Shown piece by piece: positions 11,289 through 22,323 of a stretch of 64,000 nucleotides of DNA. The stretch's first letter is position 1. Every line of letters starts with the position of its first letter. Source of the stretch: Medakamo hakoo (taxonomy: Eukaryota; Chlorophyta; Trebouxiophyceae; Coccomyxaceae); contig CP089457.1 of the NCBI GenBank assembly GCA_026636295.1, forward strand, positions 372,001 through 436,000, written 5' to 3'. A program made the position numbers and the translations under genes. The notes under the pieces are model-generated. The model made no database searches, was not told where the DNA came from, and saw only the letters and a program-made list of their open reading frames with translations.

Positions 11289-12686
11289 ATGCGTGCTCAA
11301 AAACCCCGAGTCCGCGCCCCCTCCGTCCAAAAATCCGCACGCATGCCTCCTCCACCCCCGCTCACAACCTCCTGGCTCCCGCTCCCGGCCGCCACGCCCT
11401 TCCCCGTCACCAACCTGCCGTACGGAGTCTTTTCCGTCAGCGATGGCGGCGGCCCGCGCCCGGGCGTCGCCATCGGCGACTTCATCCTGGACTTAGCGGC
11501 CCTGGCGGCCGACGGCCTGTTCAGCGAGCGGCTGGCGGACTGCTTCCTCCAGCAGCCAGGTGGCGGTCCGCAGCCCAACCTCAACGCTTTCATGGCGGCG
11601 GGCGGTGACGTGTGGGGCGAGGCGCGGGCCGCGCTGGTCGCCCTGCTGGCGGGCGACCCCCCGTCCGACACGCGCTTGGCGGGCGACGAGGCCCTGCGCG
11701 CGCGCGCGCTGGTCCCGGCCGCGGCCGCGACCATGCACCTCCCGGCGCTCATCGGCGATTACACCGACTTTTACGCGTCCCGGGAGCACGCGACCAACTG
11801 CGGCTGCCTGTTCCGGGACCCGGCGGCCGCGCTGCCGCCCAACTGGTTGCACCTGCCCGTGGCCTACCACGGCCGGGCGTCCACCGTCGGCGTGTCGCCC
11901 GCGGCCATCACCCGCCCGCTCGGCCAGCTCCCGCCGCCGCCGGGCTGTTCCTCCCCGACCTTTGGCCCGTGCGCCCGCCTGGACTTCGAGCTCGAGGTCG
12001 GCGTCTTCATCGGCGGGCCTGCCAACGCGCCTGGCAGCCGCACCAAGCTCGCCGACGCCGCCTCCCGCATCTTCGGCTACGTCCTGCTCAACGACTGGTC
12101 CGCGCGTGACATCCAGCGCTGGGAGATGGTCCCGCTCGGGCCCTTTGCCGGCAAGAACTTCGGGACGACGGTCAGCCCCTGGGTGGTGACGCCGGCGGCG
12201 CTGGAGCCGTGGACCGTGCCCGCGCCCGTGCAGGCCGACCCCGCCCCGCCGTCGTACCTGAGGGAAGCGGACGCCGGGGTGGCCCGCACGACGTACGACT
12301 TGCCGCTCACAGTGTCGATCGCGACGCGCGCCTCCGGCGGCCGCGCCCACACGGTGTCGGTCTCCAACCTGCGGCACCTGTACTGGACGCCCGCCCAGAT
12401 GATCGCGCACCACACGGCGGGCGGCTGCGTGCTGAGGCCGGGCGACTTGCTGGGCACGGGAACGATCAGTGCGCCGGGCGGGAGGGACGGCGGCGGGCTC
12501 GGGTCGTTGCTGGAGGCGAGCCTGGACGGGAAGGAGGCCGTGGTTGTCGGCGGCGAGAGCCGGACTTTCTTAGAGGATGGAGACGAGGTGGTGTTGGGCG
12601 GTGGGTGTGAGGGTCGGGACGGGTGGCCGGGCCTTGGTTTTGGCGAGTGCCGTGGGGTGGTGGTGCCGGCGGGCGAGGACGTGTGA
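11289..12686 (+). CDS. FAH: Fumarylacetoacetase
   Basis: A single exon of 465 residues from the first in-frame ATG (11289); an alternative ATG at 11343 gives 447, closer to the animal enzyme (419). It catalyses the last step of tyrosine breakdown, fumarylacetoacetate to fumarate plus acetoacetate. The family landmarks are all present: NLPYGVFS, GVAIGDFILDL, ATMHLPALIGDYTDFY, NWLHLPVAYHGRAS, FELEVGVFIGG, NDWSARDIQRWEMVPLGPF, KNFGTTVSPWVV and LRPGDLLGTGTISAP. The Asp/Glu metal ligands and the catalytic His in YHGRAS are intact. The short N-terminal extension is not strongly transit-peptide-like, so cytosolic location is likely. Confidence 0.95.
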   Translation: MRAQKPRVRAPSVQKSARMPPPPPLTTSWLPLPAATPFPVTNLPYGVFSVSDGGGPRPGVAIGDFILDLAALAADGLFSERLADCFLQQPGGGPQPNLNAFMAAGGDVWGEARAALVALLAGDPPSDTRLAGDEALRARALVPAAAATMHLPALIGDYTDFYASREHATNCGCLFRDPAAALPPNWLHLPVAYHGRASTVGVSPAAITRPLGQLPPPPGCSSPTFGPCARLDFELEVGVFIGGPANAPGSRTKLADAASRIFGYVLLNDWSARDIQRWEMVPLGPFAGKNFGTTVSPWVVTPAALEPWTVPAPVQADPAPPSYLREADAGVARTTYDLPLTVSIATRASGGRAHTVSVSNLRHLYWTPAQMIAHHTAGGCVLRPGDLLGTGTISAPGGRDGGGLGSLLEASLDGKEAVVVGGESRTFLEDGDEVVLGGGCEGRDGWPGLGFGECRGVVVPAGEDV

Positions 12687-12786
12687 GCTGCTTCCGGCGC
12701 GTCTGTCGCTCGCGGGTGGGCCCGGGTCTCCCGGGTTTTTTTGATCTCTTGCGCCGTCTCCATTTTTTTTACACGTCCTACTCCTC

Positions 12787-13778
12787 CTAAGAAAGCACGC
12801 ACACCGGCAGCGGCGCCGCCCCCGGGTGCGCGGCCGCATGGTGCGCCCGCAGCGCCCGCGCCGACCCACAGCCGACCCCGCAGACCGGGCAGCGCGCACG
12901 CGGCGAGGCCGGCTGCAGCGGCCCAGGTTGTTGAGGCGGTGCGGCCGCTGCTGCCGCCGCCGCTGCCGCCCGCCTCTCGGCCGCGGCCGCAGCCGCCGAC
13001 CGCGGCGACACGCCACCCACCAGGCGCTGGGCGGCGGCAGCCGCCGCCAAGGCGGTGGACACGGGCGGTGGCCTGGGCGCAGGTGGCGCCGGCGCCGCAA
13101 CCTTGGCCGCCGACGCCGGCCGCTGGAGCGCCAGCTTCAAGCTGCGGAACGCGGCCGCCGCGCCCGCTTTAGACGGCCCGCCAGCAGACCTGGTTCCTGC
13201 CGACAGCGCCGCGCACGCGTGGTCGGACCCGTGGCGGTGGGAGAGGCACACCGTCGCGCCGCACGCTTTGCACGCATACGAATTCACCAGCGACAGGGCC
13301 GTCTTGCACCCGGGCGCGGGGCAGCGGGGTTTGGCGTGCACACGCGCGTAGTTGGCCGGGTTGCACGCCTGGAGCGTGGGGGTGTGGGCGTGGGGATGGG
13401 GACCGTTGATGAGAGGCGGGGGTGGATGGAAGGGGACACGGAAGGTTGGTGCGCGCGCGCGCTGTCCAAGAAGAAACGGACGGAGGAACGCACCTGCGAC
13501 CGCATGTGCGCGTCCACGACCCCGCTGACCCCGGCTTCGTCGTCCGGCCGCATGCCAGGCGGCAGCTCGACTCCGCGCGCACAAACAGGGCACGCCACCA
13601 CCAGCCGGCCCAGCTTCTCAGGGACGGGGCACGCATGCGAGCGCGGCGCGTGGTGGTCGAGGCAGAATGAGCGGCCACAGCCCGCGCAGACAAAGGGGAG
13701 GAAATCGCGACACGCGCACGTTGGTTCACTGCACAGGGTGCCGACCTGAAGGAGGTCGGCGTCTTCCGCGGCTACCAT
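12787..13778 (-). CDS. Double AN1 zinc-finger protein (ZFAND2/SAP type)
   Basis: Exons 13494..13778 and 12787..13368 give 288 residues. Two AN1 fingers are clear: the first runs from CSEPTC through RDFLPFVCAGCGRSFCLDHH to SHAC, the second from CPAPGCKTALSLVN through CKACGATVCLSHRH to DHAC. An Ala/Pro linker leads to a C-terminal C2H2-like finger (CPVCGVGCGSARALRAHH). AN1 plus C2H2 is the plant SAP11-13 architecture; the animal relatives (ZFAND1/2) work with the proteasome and p97 under stress. The gene converges on FAH, with 100 bp between stops. Confidence 0.88.
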
Positions 13779-13965
13779 GGCTTTTTGTGTGTGTGGTGGA
13801 CCGTCCACCAAAGAAATAAATAAAAGGAAAAGAAAAAGAAGAAAAAGAAATGAACGAGTGGGGAGAGCGAGCGCGCGACGAAAAAAAAACACTGCGTTTC
13901 TTCACTTTTCCTTTTTTCTCTGCCGGCCCGCCGCCACAACGCAACCCCACCCGACCAAACCCCCA

Positions 13966-14373
13966 ATGGCGCCCTCCGTGCAAGGCATCACCCCCCTTGC
14001 GTACGCGATGCGCAAGCTTGTCACCCCTGAAAATGTCAAAGCCGCGGCCGCCTGGGGCGCGACCGGCGTGACGGCCGCGATTTTCCTCGTCCAGGTGCGT
14101 TGTGGGGATCGGGTAGCTGGGGTTGAGAGGGCCCTGATTTGCTGTGCCCGGCAGCGGATGCCGGAGCGCGCCCGTACGCGGTGGGTGGTGGGCGGTGGGG
14201 GGTCTGCGAGCCGCCTGGGCGACGACGCGTTTTTCCCCTGCGCACGAGTTTTCCACTCTCCTTCCATCCCCTCTCAACAACAACCTTCTCCGTCAATCAA
14301 CACCGACACACACTCCCAGCCCTTTGACGCCATCAAGCGCGCGTTCAGCAGCGAGCCGGCCGAGGAAAAGTGA
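13966..14373 (+). CDS. Cytochrome bc1 complex small subunit QCR10 (plant type)
   Basis: Two exons (13966..14094, 14320..14373) encode only 60 residues. The C-terminal half, AAAAWGATGVTAAIFLVQ joined to PFDAIKRAFSSEPAEEK, follows the plant 6.7-kDa ubiquinol-cytochrome c reductase subunit almost residue for residue: a single membrane span, VVQPF-like exit, basic IKR/KKTF segment and an EEK end. The intron falls exactly between VQ and PF. It sits in mitochondrial complex III. Short length and single span match the family (57 residues in Arabidopsis, from memory). Confidence 0.85.
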   Translation: MAPSVQGITPLAYAMRKLVTPENVKAAAAWGATGVTAAIFLVQVRCGDRVAGVERALICCARQRMPERARTRWVVGGGGSASRLGDDAFFPCARVFHSPSIPSQQQPSPSINTDTHSQPFDAIKRAFSSEPAEEK

Positions 14374-14529
14374 AACGAGCCAGTGAGTGTAGAAAAGAAA
14401 GAATCAGTGCTGCTGTGGCGCGCCACATCCATCCCCCCTTCCATCCCCTCCCATCCACCTCCCGCGCTACTGCCCAGCCCCGGACGCCGCGGCCGCCGCC
14501 GCCGCCGCCACCGCGGCACCCCTCACCCA

Positions 14530-16471
14530 TCACTTCATCTTGGCCGCCCACGCAATCACGCCCGTCATCCCGCCCGCCCCCACCACCAGCGGCGGCGTGA
14601 CCTTGAACACGTGGCAGCCGGCAAAGGCGGCCATCATGATCGCCGTCGCCGCGTCGGGCCAGGGCGCCTTGGCCCGGACGTCCAGCGCCAGGCGGACGGC
14701 GGCGGAGACGACCAGGCCGACGGCCGCCGCGTTCAGGCCGGGCAGGGCGCGCCGGTACAGCGCCCAGTGCCGGAACCGGCCCCAGAAGGGCAGGATGCCG
14801 TACAGCAGGAGCAGGCCGGGCGCGTTCAGGCCGACGAGGCCGAGCAGGATGCCGAGGAGGGGGAAGACGCCCGCGCGCCGGGACATGACGGCGCCGAGGT
14901 AGGCCGCGAAATTGAACATGGGCCCCGGCGCCGCCTGGATGACGGCCAAGCCCGTGTAGAAGTCGGAGGTGCTCACCCAGGAGTCCGGCCGGTCGGCGCA
15001 CACCTTTGTTGGCGGCCCGCCGGGCGTGCGCGCGGGACCGGCGACGCAGTCTTGCTGGACGACGACGCCGTACAGCAGGGGCACGACGACTTGGCCGCCG
15101 CCAAAGATCATGGAGCCCGCCTGGTAAAAGGCCGTCCACCAGTCGAGCAGGAGGGGGGACGGCTTGGCGACCCTGTGGCCGACGACGCACGCGATCAAGA
15201 CACCCGCCCAGACCGCAATGACGGCCGCGCCGGCCCAGCGCGGCAGGCCGTAGTTTTCCACGTGCTTGTCTTCCGATGCCACCGACAGGTCCTTCTTCCT
15301 GTACGCGACGAGCGTCAGCAGGCCACCCGCCAAGATCAGGACGGGCATGACCCAGATGGATGCGTAGTAGTACGTGACGAGGGCGGACACCGCGGCCGCG
15401 CCCGCCGTCCAGCCGTCCTTGCAGCAGGAGACGGACAGCGCGACGGCGGAGACGGCGATGAGGGCGACGCCGGCGGCGCCCAGCCCGGCCGTCAGCCCGC
15501 GCAGCCAGGGCGCCGGGCTGGCCAGCCAGCGGGCGACGCCCAGGCCGACGAGCGACATCAGGACCGCGCCCGGCAGCTGGAAGCACAGGAGGCCGGAGAG
15601 CAGGCCGCCCGCCGACCCTTTTTTCAGGATGCCGATGGCGTAGGCCATCTGCGTGCGTGTGTGAGGGAGGGGTCGGGTGAGGGAGGGCGGTGGGGCCCGG
15701 GCGGGTGGGCAACGCGTAATCACCCTCACTGCCCGCCTCCAGCCCCAAACCCACCTGGGTCGAAGACGGGCCGGGGATGCACTGCGACAGGGCGAAGATT
15801 TCCGTGAACACGGGCGCGGTCAGCCAGCGCAAGCGTTCCACGAAGATCTGGGTGTGAGGGTGGAGCGGGTGGGTGGAGCGGGCGTGTGTGTGTGAGGGAG
15901 AGAGAAGGCGGACGCCTCGAACACTCAACCAGTCGCGGCCATCAAAAGAAAAAAAGGCGACGCACGATCATGTACTGGCCCACGTGCGCGGACGGTCCGC
16001 CGAAAGTCGTGTAGCCTAGCGGCGCCCAGTGTCTAAACAGGTCCCACCACGAAACGGCGACGGTCGTGCCGCCGGCGGACATGTTCCTAGTCAGGGAGAC
16101 GCGCGGCTCAGGTGGTGGTGGGGGGGGCGCGCCGCCGCTGCCGTCGCCGTCGGCTCCGTCGCCGCCGCCTCCTTTGCCCGCCGCTTCCACGTCCTTTTCT
16201 ACGGGCTCAGGGACAGTGGACGGCACTGAGCTGCCGTCTGCTTTCGCCGAATCGGCGGGCCGGCCTGGGAGTGATTGGGTGTGTGGGGAGGCGGAATGAG
16301 CCGAGTCGTTCGCAGCACGTTCGTGGCAATGTGCCGCTCGCTTTCGGACGCGTCGCTCGGCCAAGAGTCGTGCGTATACGCCGCTTCCACGGCTCGCGTA
16401 AGCAAGAGCAGACCCTGGGCTACCCGCACGACCTGTCTCAACTTACTTGAGTGGGTGCGCTTGGCCCACAT
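14530..16471 (-). CDS. Chromate ion transporter (CHR family, ChrA-like)
   Basis: Four exons (16447..16471, 15966..16264, 15755..15847, 14530..15648) give 511 residues. Exon 1 is only 25 nt, ending at a GTAAGT donor; phases agree throughout. The protein has the two-domain CHR layout. The N-half carries HWAPLGYTTFGGPSAHVGQY and FALSQCIPGPSSTQ; the C-half carries FYQAGSMIFGGGQVVVPLL and FYTGLAVIQAAPGPMFNFAAYLG. About ten to twelve hydrophobic spans are visible. A Pro/Gly-rich tail of about 75 residues precedes the first half. CHR proteins of bacteria export chromate or take up sulfate-like anions; the substrate in an alga is not known. The gene lies head-to-tail downstream of the channel gene, 138 bp away. 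Confidence 0.9.
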
Positions 16472-16609
16472 CTCGGCGTTTTTTTTTGGCGCTCGCTCGT
16501 CGGTGCTTCGTGAACGAAGAATGAGGCCCTGGCCTGACAACCTCCAGCCACCCCGCCCACGCTCGACATAAAAAATGAGAGGAGGAAAAAACCAGAGCTA
16601 CACTTCTCC

Positions 16610-18980
16610 TCACGCCGCCGCCGGCATCAGCAGCCCGCCGGGCGCGGACGCGTCGTGCGCACCCTGCCACGCCGACCCGTCCGGCTGGCCGGCCACCTTC
16701 GCCCGCCGCGCCGCAAAGTACGGCAGCGAGAAAATGCAGACGAGCGCGATGACGTAGACGCCGGCCAGCACGCAGAAGGCGCCCATGTCGACCATCCAGG
16801 CGACGTGCCGCCACCACCAGGCTTCCAGGTCGGCTTGGAGGGCGTTCACCCGGTCGGCCGCCTCGTCGTCGGCGGGGCCGCCGCCACCGCCGCCGCCGGC
16901 GGACCGGGTGGAGTCGGACCGGTTCAGGGCGGCCGGCCGGGCGGGCGGGGACAGCGGGTCCGCGGCGGCGTCGCTGCCGTTTGGCGGTTTGGACGCGCCG
17001 CCGCCGTTTTCCACGTCCGCGCCGCCAACAGGCGCGGCCGCGCCGGCGCGCGCGTCGGCCGCTGCCACCGCCGCGGCGGCGGGCGCGCGGAACGTGCTGC
17101 CGCCCCCACTCCCCGACGCCCGCCGGGCGCGCATGCCGTCCAGGACGCGGCCCCAGACGGAGGCGTCGCCGCCGCCGCCGCCGCCCGTCGACCCCCCGGA
17201 ACCCAGGCGGCCCAAAAACGCGGCGCCGCTGCGGCTGGCCGCCCCCGCCGCGCGCCGCCGCCGCGCCGCCGCGGCCGCGCGCGCGATTTCCGCCTGGCGC
17301 CGCCGGGCTTCGCGCGCGCCGTGGATGAACGTGCGCACGGACGGCCAGTTGGCGATGTTGTAGACGACGATCGTCTCCACCGCGCACAGGCACAGGATGG
17401 AGTAGGACAGGAAGACTGCCTGGCGCGCGGGGATGACGTAACTGGCCTTGGGCAGGTCCTGCTCCAGGACGAACTGGATGGCGACGAGCGTCAGGAACAG
17501 GGTGACGACGATCTGCATGCGGGTGTCGATGTTCAGGGCGCTGACGAACATCGTGATGAAGGCGACGGCCGTGCACAGGACGATGGGCAGGACCTGCAAC
17601 CCGGACGCAGCGATCAGGCGCCGCACGCGGAGCACGACGACCGCTTCGGAGACGGTGTAGTCGGACCCGAACTTCTTGGCGGGCTTCAGGACTGCGGTCG
17701 TGTTGCCGGCCGCGACTGCGGCGGCGGCCAGGGCGTCGGCCGTCCGGGGGGACGGCGAGACGGGCAGCGGGTCAGCGCGCGCGGACGGCGCGAGTGGCGC
17801 GCGCCCAAACTGGTCCGACCACAGCCCGGCCCGCGTTTCCACAAAGACGTCGGTGACTTGGTAGCCTGAGAGGTCGTCGCCCGCGCCAAAGGTGAAGAGC
17901 TTGGAGCCGGAGGCCGAGGGGACGAAGGAGACTGCATTTTTTTGAGGGGGGGGTGGGTGGGATGGGTGGGTGGTGGACAGATGATGGGATGGAGTTGAAG
18001 GTTGCAACAAAAGAACGAAACACACCCGCACGGCTTACCATTCGATTTGTCGGGCGTGAAATTCGTGTACACAATGACAATGCGCAGGTCCTGCGTGTCC
18101 AGCGGGTACGCCCGCAGCTGGAGTGGAGAGTAATACTCGCTGGGAGCATTGGGCGGGTGGGCATGGATTTTTTTTGGTGAGGGATGGGATGGGGGTGGGA
18201 TGGAATGGGACGGAGGTCGTCGACGGCCGCCCCCTCTCTCGCGAGGGACGCTCCTCCCCACCTCCCCTCCTCTCCCTCTCCCCCTCGCACACACACGCAC
18301 CCATTCGTCTCCACCCGGTACGACACCCGGCCGTCGGGCGACACGTAAAACACGTACGGCTGCGTGCGGCCCTGCGGGAACTCAAAGACGTTCCTGAACA
18401 GGGCGGATGGCGCCCAGACCTTGGTGCAGCACTGCCCCGCCGTGGGGTCGCCCTCCAACATGCGCTGGCCCGAACAGGGCTTGGCGCACGTCCCGTTGTT
18501 GGCGATCATGTCGTCCGTCCCTTCCTTCAGCGCGGCCGGCGCGCGCGGGTCGAGCCAGGACAGAATCAAATAGACTTTGGCGTGGAAGGTGTACGCTTCT
18601 TCGTCCACCGAGATGAGGCGGTCCAAGTAGGCGGAGACGTAGACCTGTGCCAGTTTTGTGTGGGGGGGAGGCGGGATGGGCCGTGCGTGAGGTGGGGGAG
18701 GGGGCGGGTGGTGGGGGGTGAGGGTGCGTGTCCGAACCCTAGGCTCCAGTGGCCAGCATCAAAACGCGACGACAAAGTAAAAAAACGCCCCGCCGCGCTC
18801 TCGCCTCACCGTCACATTGCCCGGCGGGGACTTGTTGCCGGCCGTGAAGGGCGAATCAATCCAATCCTTTTCGCCGATGCCCATTTGGGCCCAGGCGGGT
18901 GCGAGGGCGAGGGCGAGGACGGCGACCGTCGCGACCGCGCGGGCCAACGCATGCCGCGTGCCCGCGGCTCGTCGGCGCAT
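16610..18980 (-). CDS. Pentameric ligand-gated ion channel (Cys-loop receptor superfamily)
   Basis: Four exons (18810..18980, 18301..18644, 18039..18139, 16610..17931) give 645 residues. There is a signal peptide (AVATVAVLALALAPAWA), then an extracellular beta domain with NVTVYVSAYLDRL, the WxPxxxFxN-like stretch WAPSALFRNVFEF, and the Pro loop AYPLDTQDLRIVI. Four membrane spans follow: M1 near 318 (LPIVLCTAVAFITMF), M2 near 345 (TRMQIVVTLFLTLVAIQF), M3 near 380 and M4 near 590. The Pro-loop lacks the disulfide cysteines, as in bacterial channels. M2 has Arg at 0' and Leu at 9', with acidic residues at -2' and 19', which points to cation selectivity. The M3-M4 loop is about 185 residues, long as in eukaryotic receptors. 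The ligand is unknown. Confidence 0.85.
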
Positions 18981-19643
18981 GGCTTTCGTGGGGGCACGGC
19001 GACAGAGGCCTGGGCTTGTTGCCGAGCGCGCTGGATGTACAGGATCTCGTAGGTGGCGGGCCGGGCGGTGAGTGCGTCTGGGCGGGTGTTGGACGGCTCC
19101 CCCTTCTCGGACGTTTTTTAATGCTGGCCACGGCCCGAAACGCGGCAGTGGCCGCCCGAGCTCAGCCGACCGAACTCGGCGCACACCACACTCGCAACAG
19201 AAGGGAGGGCCCCGTGCGAGAAGCCTCGCACACTCTCTCCTTCGCACACTCGCATCCCACGCCGGAGGCAAGGCATCGCCCGACTCGCCGAGCGCGCCGC
19301 CGCTCCCCCAGGCGCCCCGCACGAAGCAGCGTGCGCTGGCTGTTCCTTGGCTTCTCGCTTCGCAAGCACGCGAATTGAGTGCTCAGTTTTCGCACTGAGA
19401 CTTGCGTCGGCCCCAGCCACACACGGACAGGAAGGTACGCGCCCCTTTTCCACCGGCCCAGAAGCAAGCCAGGGTCTTTGCGCATGCCCTGGCGTGGGAG
19501 GCAGGGCGAAAAAACACGTCGTCGCCCCTACACTGACCCAGCTGTTTGGGTGGACGAGTTCAAAAAAAAATACGGGTGGGCGAAAAAAGACTCACCCGCG
19601 CCAACATTGCCACACGCAACAGCTTCCAGTCACACAGCCAACC
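18981..19643. promoter_or_regulatory. Long divergent intergenic region between channel and GH47 copy B
   Basis: At 663 bp this is the longest gap in the window, between two divergent starts. No open frame with a credible ATG or domain was found. Less GC-rich patches with ACACTCGCA-type words lie at 19180-19260. A small perfect inverted repeat (ctcagt/actgag, 6-bp loop) sits at 19382-19399. It presumably holds both promoters and 5' leaders. Confidence 0.45.
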
Positions 19644-22144
19644 ATGCGCCGCGTCCGGTCCCGCGCGCCGGACTGGGAGGTGAGGGCGGTGGGAGGTGCG
19701 GGGGACGGGGGGGGGACTCCCCCCCGCGAAAGCGCCGCGCACGTTGCACTCACACCCTGCACCCATCCATCCCCACCCCCACCCTCACACACCAGGATTC
19801 CAAGGGCAAGCCGCGCCGCGGCTCGCCCGCCCGCCGCACGGGCCTCCTCTTGCCGCTGTTCATCGCCCTGGCTTTTTACGGCCTGTACAGCCATGCGGCC
19901 AAACCCGCGTCGGCGGCCAGCACGCGCGCCACGCTGGTTGCCTCGCGCGCGCTGGCGGCCGGCGGGCCGCGCGTGGTCGCGCCCGCCGCACCGGCCGACG
20001 TCGTCGCGACGACCGCCGCGGCGCCGCCGCACGTCGTCGTCCCTCCCGTCCCTGACGGTGCAACCAAGCGCTCCGCCGCGGACGTCGCCGTGCCGGAAGC
20101 CCACCCGGAGCCGGCGGGCAACGCGGCGCCCGCCGAGCCTGCAGCTGCTGTGCATGCTGCGGACGCCGCGGCGGTCGACCCGGCGGCGCTGGCCACCCAG
20201 GTGGAGTCCGCGCGCGCCCGGTTGGAGGCGGCCGCGTCGGCCAAGCCCGCCGCCGGTCCTGACGCGGCGTCCGCCGACCCCGACCCGGCCTGGCCCTCCC
20301 TGCCGGCGGAGTCGGCGGCGCTCATCACGTCGACGCTGCGCGACCCCGTCGCGCTGTCCCCCCCGCCCGGCGCCCCCCTGGCCGAGCGCCGCCGGCTGGC
20401 CGTGCGCGCCGCCATGGCGCACGCCTGGGCCGGGTACGTCCGCTACGCCTGGGGCGCCGACGAGCTGGCGCCCCTCACCAAGCGGGGGTACGAGACGTTT
20501 TGTTCGATGGGCGCGACGCTCATCGACGCGATGGACACCCTCAAGATTATGGGTTTTGACTCCGAGTTCGGGCGGGCGGTGGACTGGGTGGCCGCGGGCG
20601 AGGACGGCGGCCTGGCCTTTGACCGGGACTGCTCCGTGTCCGCGTTCGAGGCGACGATCCGCGTGGTGGGCGGCCTGCTGGCCGCGGCGGACCTGGCGCC
20701 CGCCTCGACGGACGTCCTGGTCCCGCGCGCCGAAGCGCTGGCGACCCGCCTTCTCAAGGCCTACGACACGCCGCTCGGCTTCCCGCGCTCGTCCATCAAC
20801 CTGCGGACGGGCGCGGCGAGCACCCCCGGCTGGATCGGCGGCGGCAAGGCCGCCCTGCTGGCGGAGATCGGCACCGTCCAGCTGGAACTGTTGAAGCTGG
20901 CCGAGGCGACGGGGAAGCGGGCGTACGCCGACGCGGCCGAGCGCATCGTCGCCGAGCTGGCCGCCCGCCACCCGGGCGAGGGGCTGCTCCCCATTTACGT
21001 CAAGCTGGAGGACGCGGCCGCGTTCGGGCCCGTCACCATGGGCGGCATGTCCGACTCGTACTACGAGTACCTGCTGAAGGCGTGGCTGCTGAAGCGGGGC
21101 AAAGACAGCGCGCCGCCGTCGCCTAGTGCAAACGGCGCGGGCGGCCCCCCTCCTCCTCGCCCGGCCGACAAGGCCTCCCTGTACAGGGACATGTGGGTCC
21201 GCGCCATGGACGAGACGCTGGACAAGCTGGTCGCCACCCACCCGGTCGACGGCCGCATGTACGTGGGCGAACGCCCGGGCCTGGGCCCGGACGCGAAGCT
21301 GGTCCCCAAAATGGAACACCTGGCCTGCTTCCTGCCCGCCAACCTGGCGCTGGGCGTGCTGGAGGGCGCGGTCGAGGGCGAGCGGGCGGCCCGGTACACG
21401 GACGTCGCCAAGGGCCTCACCGAAACCTGCTACCGCATGTACGACTCCAACCCGACGGGCCTGGCGGCGGAGCACGTCACGTTTGGCGAGGGCGCGCCGA
21501 TGGCGGCCGGCCGCACCGCGCGCTTCAACCTGCTGCGCCCCGAAGCCGTCGAGGCGCTGGTCATGCTGCACCGCCTGACGGGCGAGGCCAAGTACCAGGA
21601 CTGGGGCTGGCGCATGTTCACGGCCTTTGAGACGGTGTCGCGCGTGGCGACCGGCGGCCACTCCGGCGTCCAGGACGTGACGGCGGGCGGGCCGCCCCTG
21701 CCGGGCATCGAGGCCCGCCCGTCCCCGGTCCTCAACGACCGCCAGGAATCCTTCTGGCTGGCGGAAAGCCTCAAGTACTTCTACCTGCTGTTCGCGCCGC
21801 CGGACACGCTGCCGCTGTCCGGGCCGGGCGCGTGGGTCCTCAACACGGAGGCGCACCCGCTCAAGCCCCTGGGCGCGGAGGCGGTGGACGCGCTGACGAA
21901 TGAGATGACGGCCGGCGGCGTGGCGGGCGTGCTCGCGCGGCTGGCCGGCAAGCCGCCGGCCGTGGCGTCGCAGGAGTCGGCGCCGGCGCACCCTGAGTCT
22001 GTCCTGACCCGGCCGCAAGGCGGCGGGAGTGGGAGTGGCGGCGCGGCGGGCGGCGGCCGGGCAGCGCAACCGGCGGGCGGCAACCCGGCCGAGGCGTCGC
22101 ACCCCGGCCGGCCGGCGGGCCACGAGGGCTCGGCGCTCAAGTAA
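19644..22144 (+). CDS. Class I alpha-1,2-mannosidase, GH47 (copy B)
   Basis: Exons 19644..19679 (36 nt, MRRVRSRAPDWE) and 19796..22144 give 794 residues. The frame is also open through the intron region, so an upstream start cannot be fully excluded. A signal anchor (LLLPLFIALAFYGLYSH) is followed by an Ala-rich stem of about 200 residues and the GH47 domain: AMAHAWAGYVRYAWGADEL, LIDAMDTLKIMGFDSEF, SAFEATIRVVGGLLAAADL (the usual FETTIR has Ala for Thr; the Glu is kept), MSDSYYEYLLKAWLLK, HLACFLPANLALGVLEGA, AESLKYFYLLF and WVLNTEAHPLKPLG. The role is N-glycan mannose trimming in ER/Golgi. Compared with copy A it keeps canonical spacing and adds an Ala/Gly/Pro tail after residue 720. Confidence 0.93.
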
Positions 22145-22323
22145 AGCCTGGGCTTCCACCCCGAGCACAGCCTGCGCGCCGCCGTGAAGCAGAGACGGGG
22201 AGGTCAGAAAGGCAAAGGGCGGGGGGCGGGAGCCGTGTGTTTCGTTTTTTTTTCTTTGGGGCGTCATTCGATCAAACGGGAGGGAGCGCCGGCGTCCTGA
22301 CCCCCGCTCGGCAAGTTTAGAAG

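Noticed and set aside
9558-13778. Methionine aminopeptidase, fumarylacetoacetase and the AN1 protein as a pathway cluster
   Set aside because: The genes alternate in strand and belong to unrelated processes.
14530-18980. Chromate transporter and ligand-gated channel as a functional pair
   Set aside because: They are only head-to-tail neighbours 138 bp apart, the normal spacing here; nothing in either protein links their functions.
19382-19399. A 6-bp stem inverted repeat (ctcagt/actgag) as a terminator or operator
   Set aside because: It is too short to be distinguishable from chance in a 663-bp eukaryotic promoter region.
19379-19795. A longer N-terminus for GH47 copy B reading continuously from 19379
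   Set aside because: The frame is open, but the residues are unlike any signal anchor, and the stretch contains a good donor and acceptor that give a short, sensible first exon.
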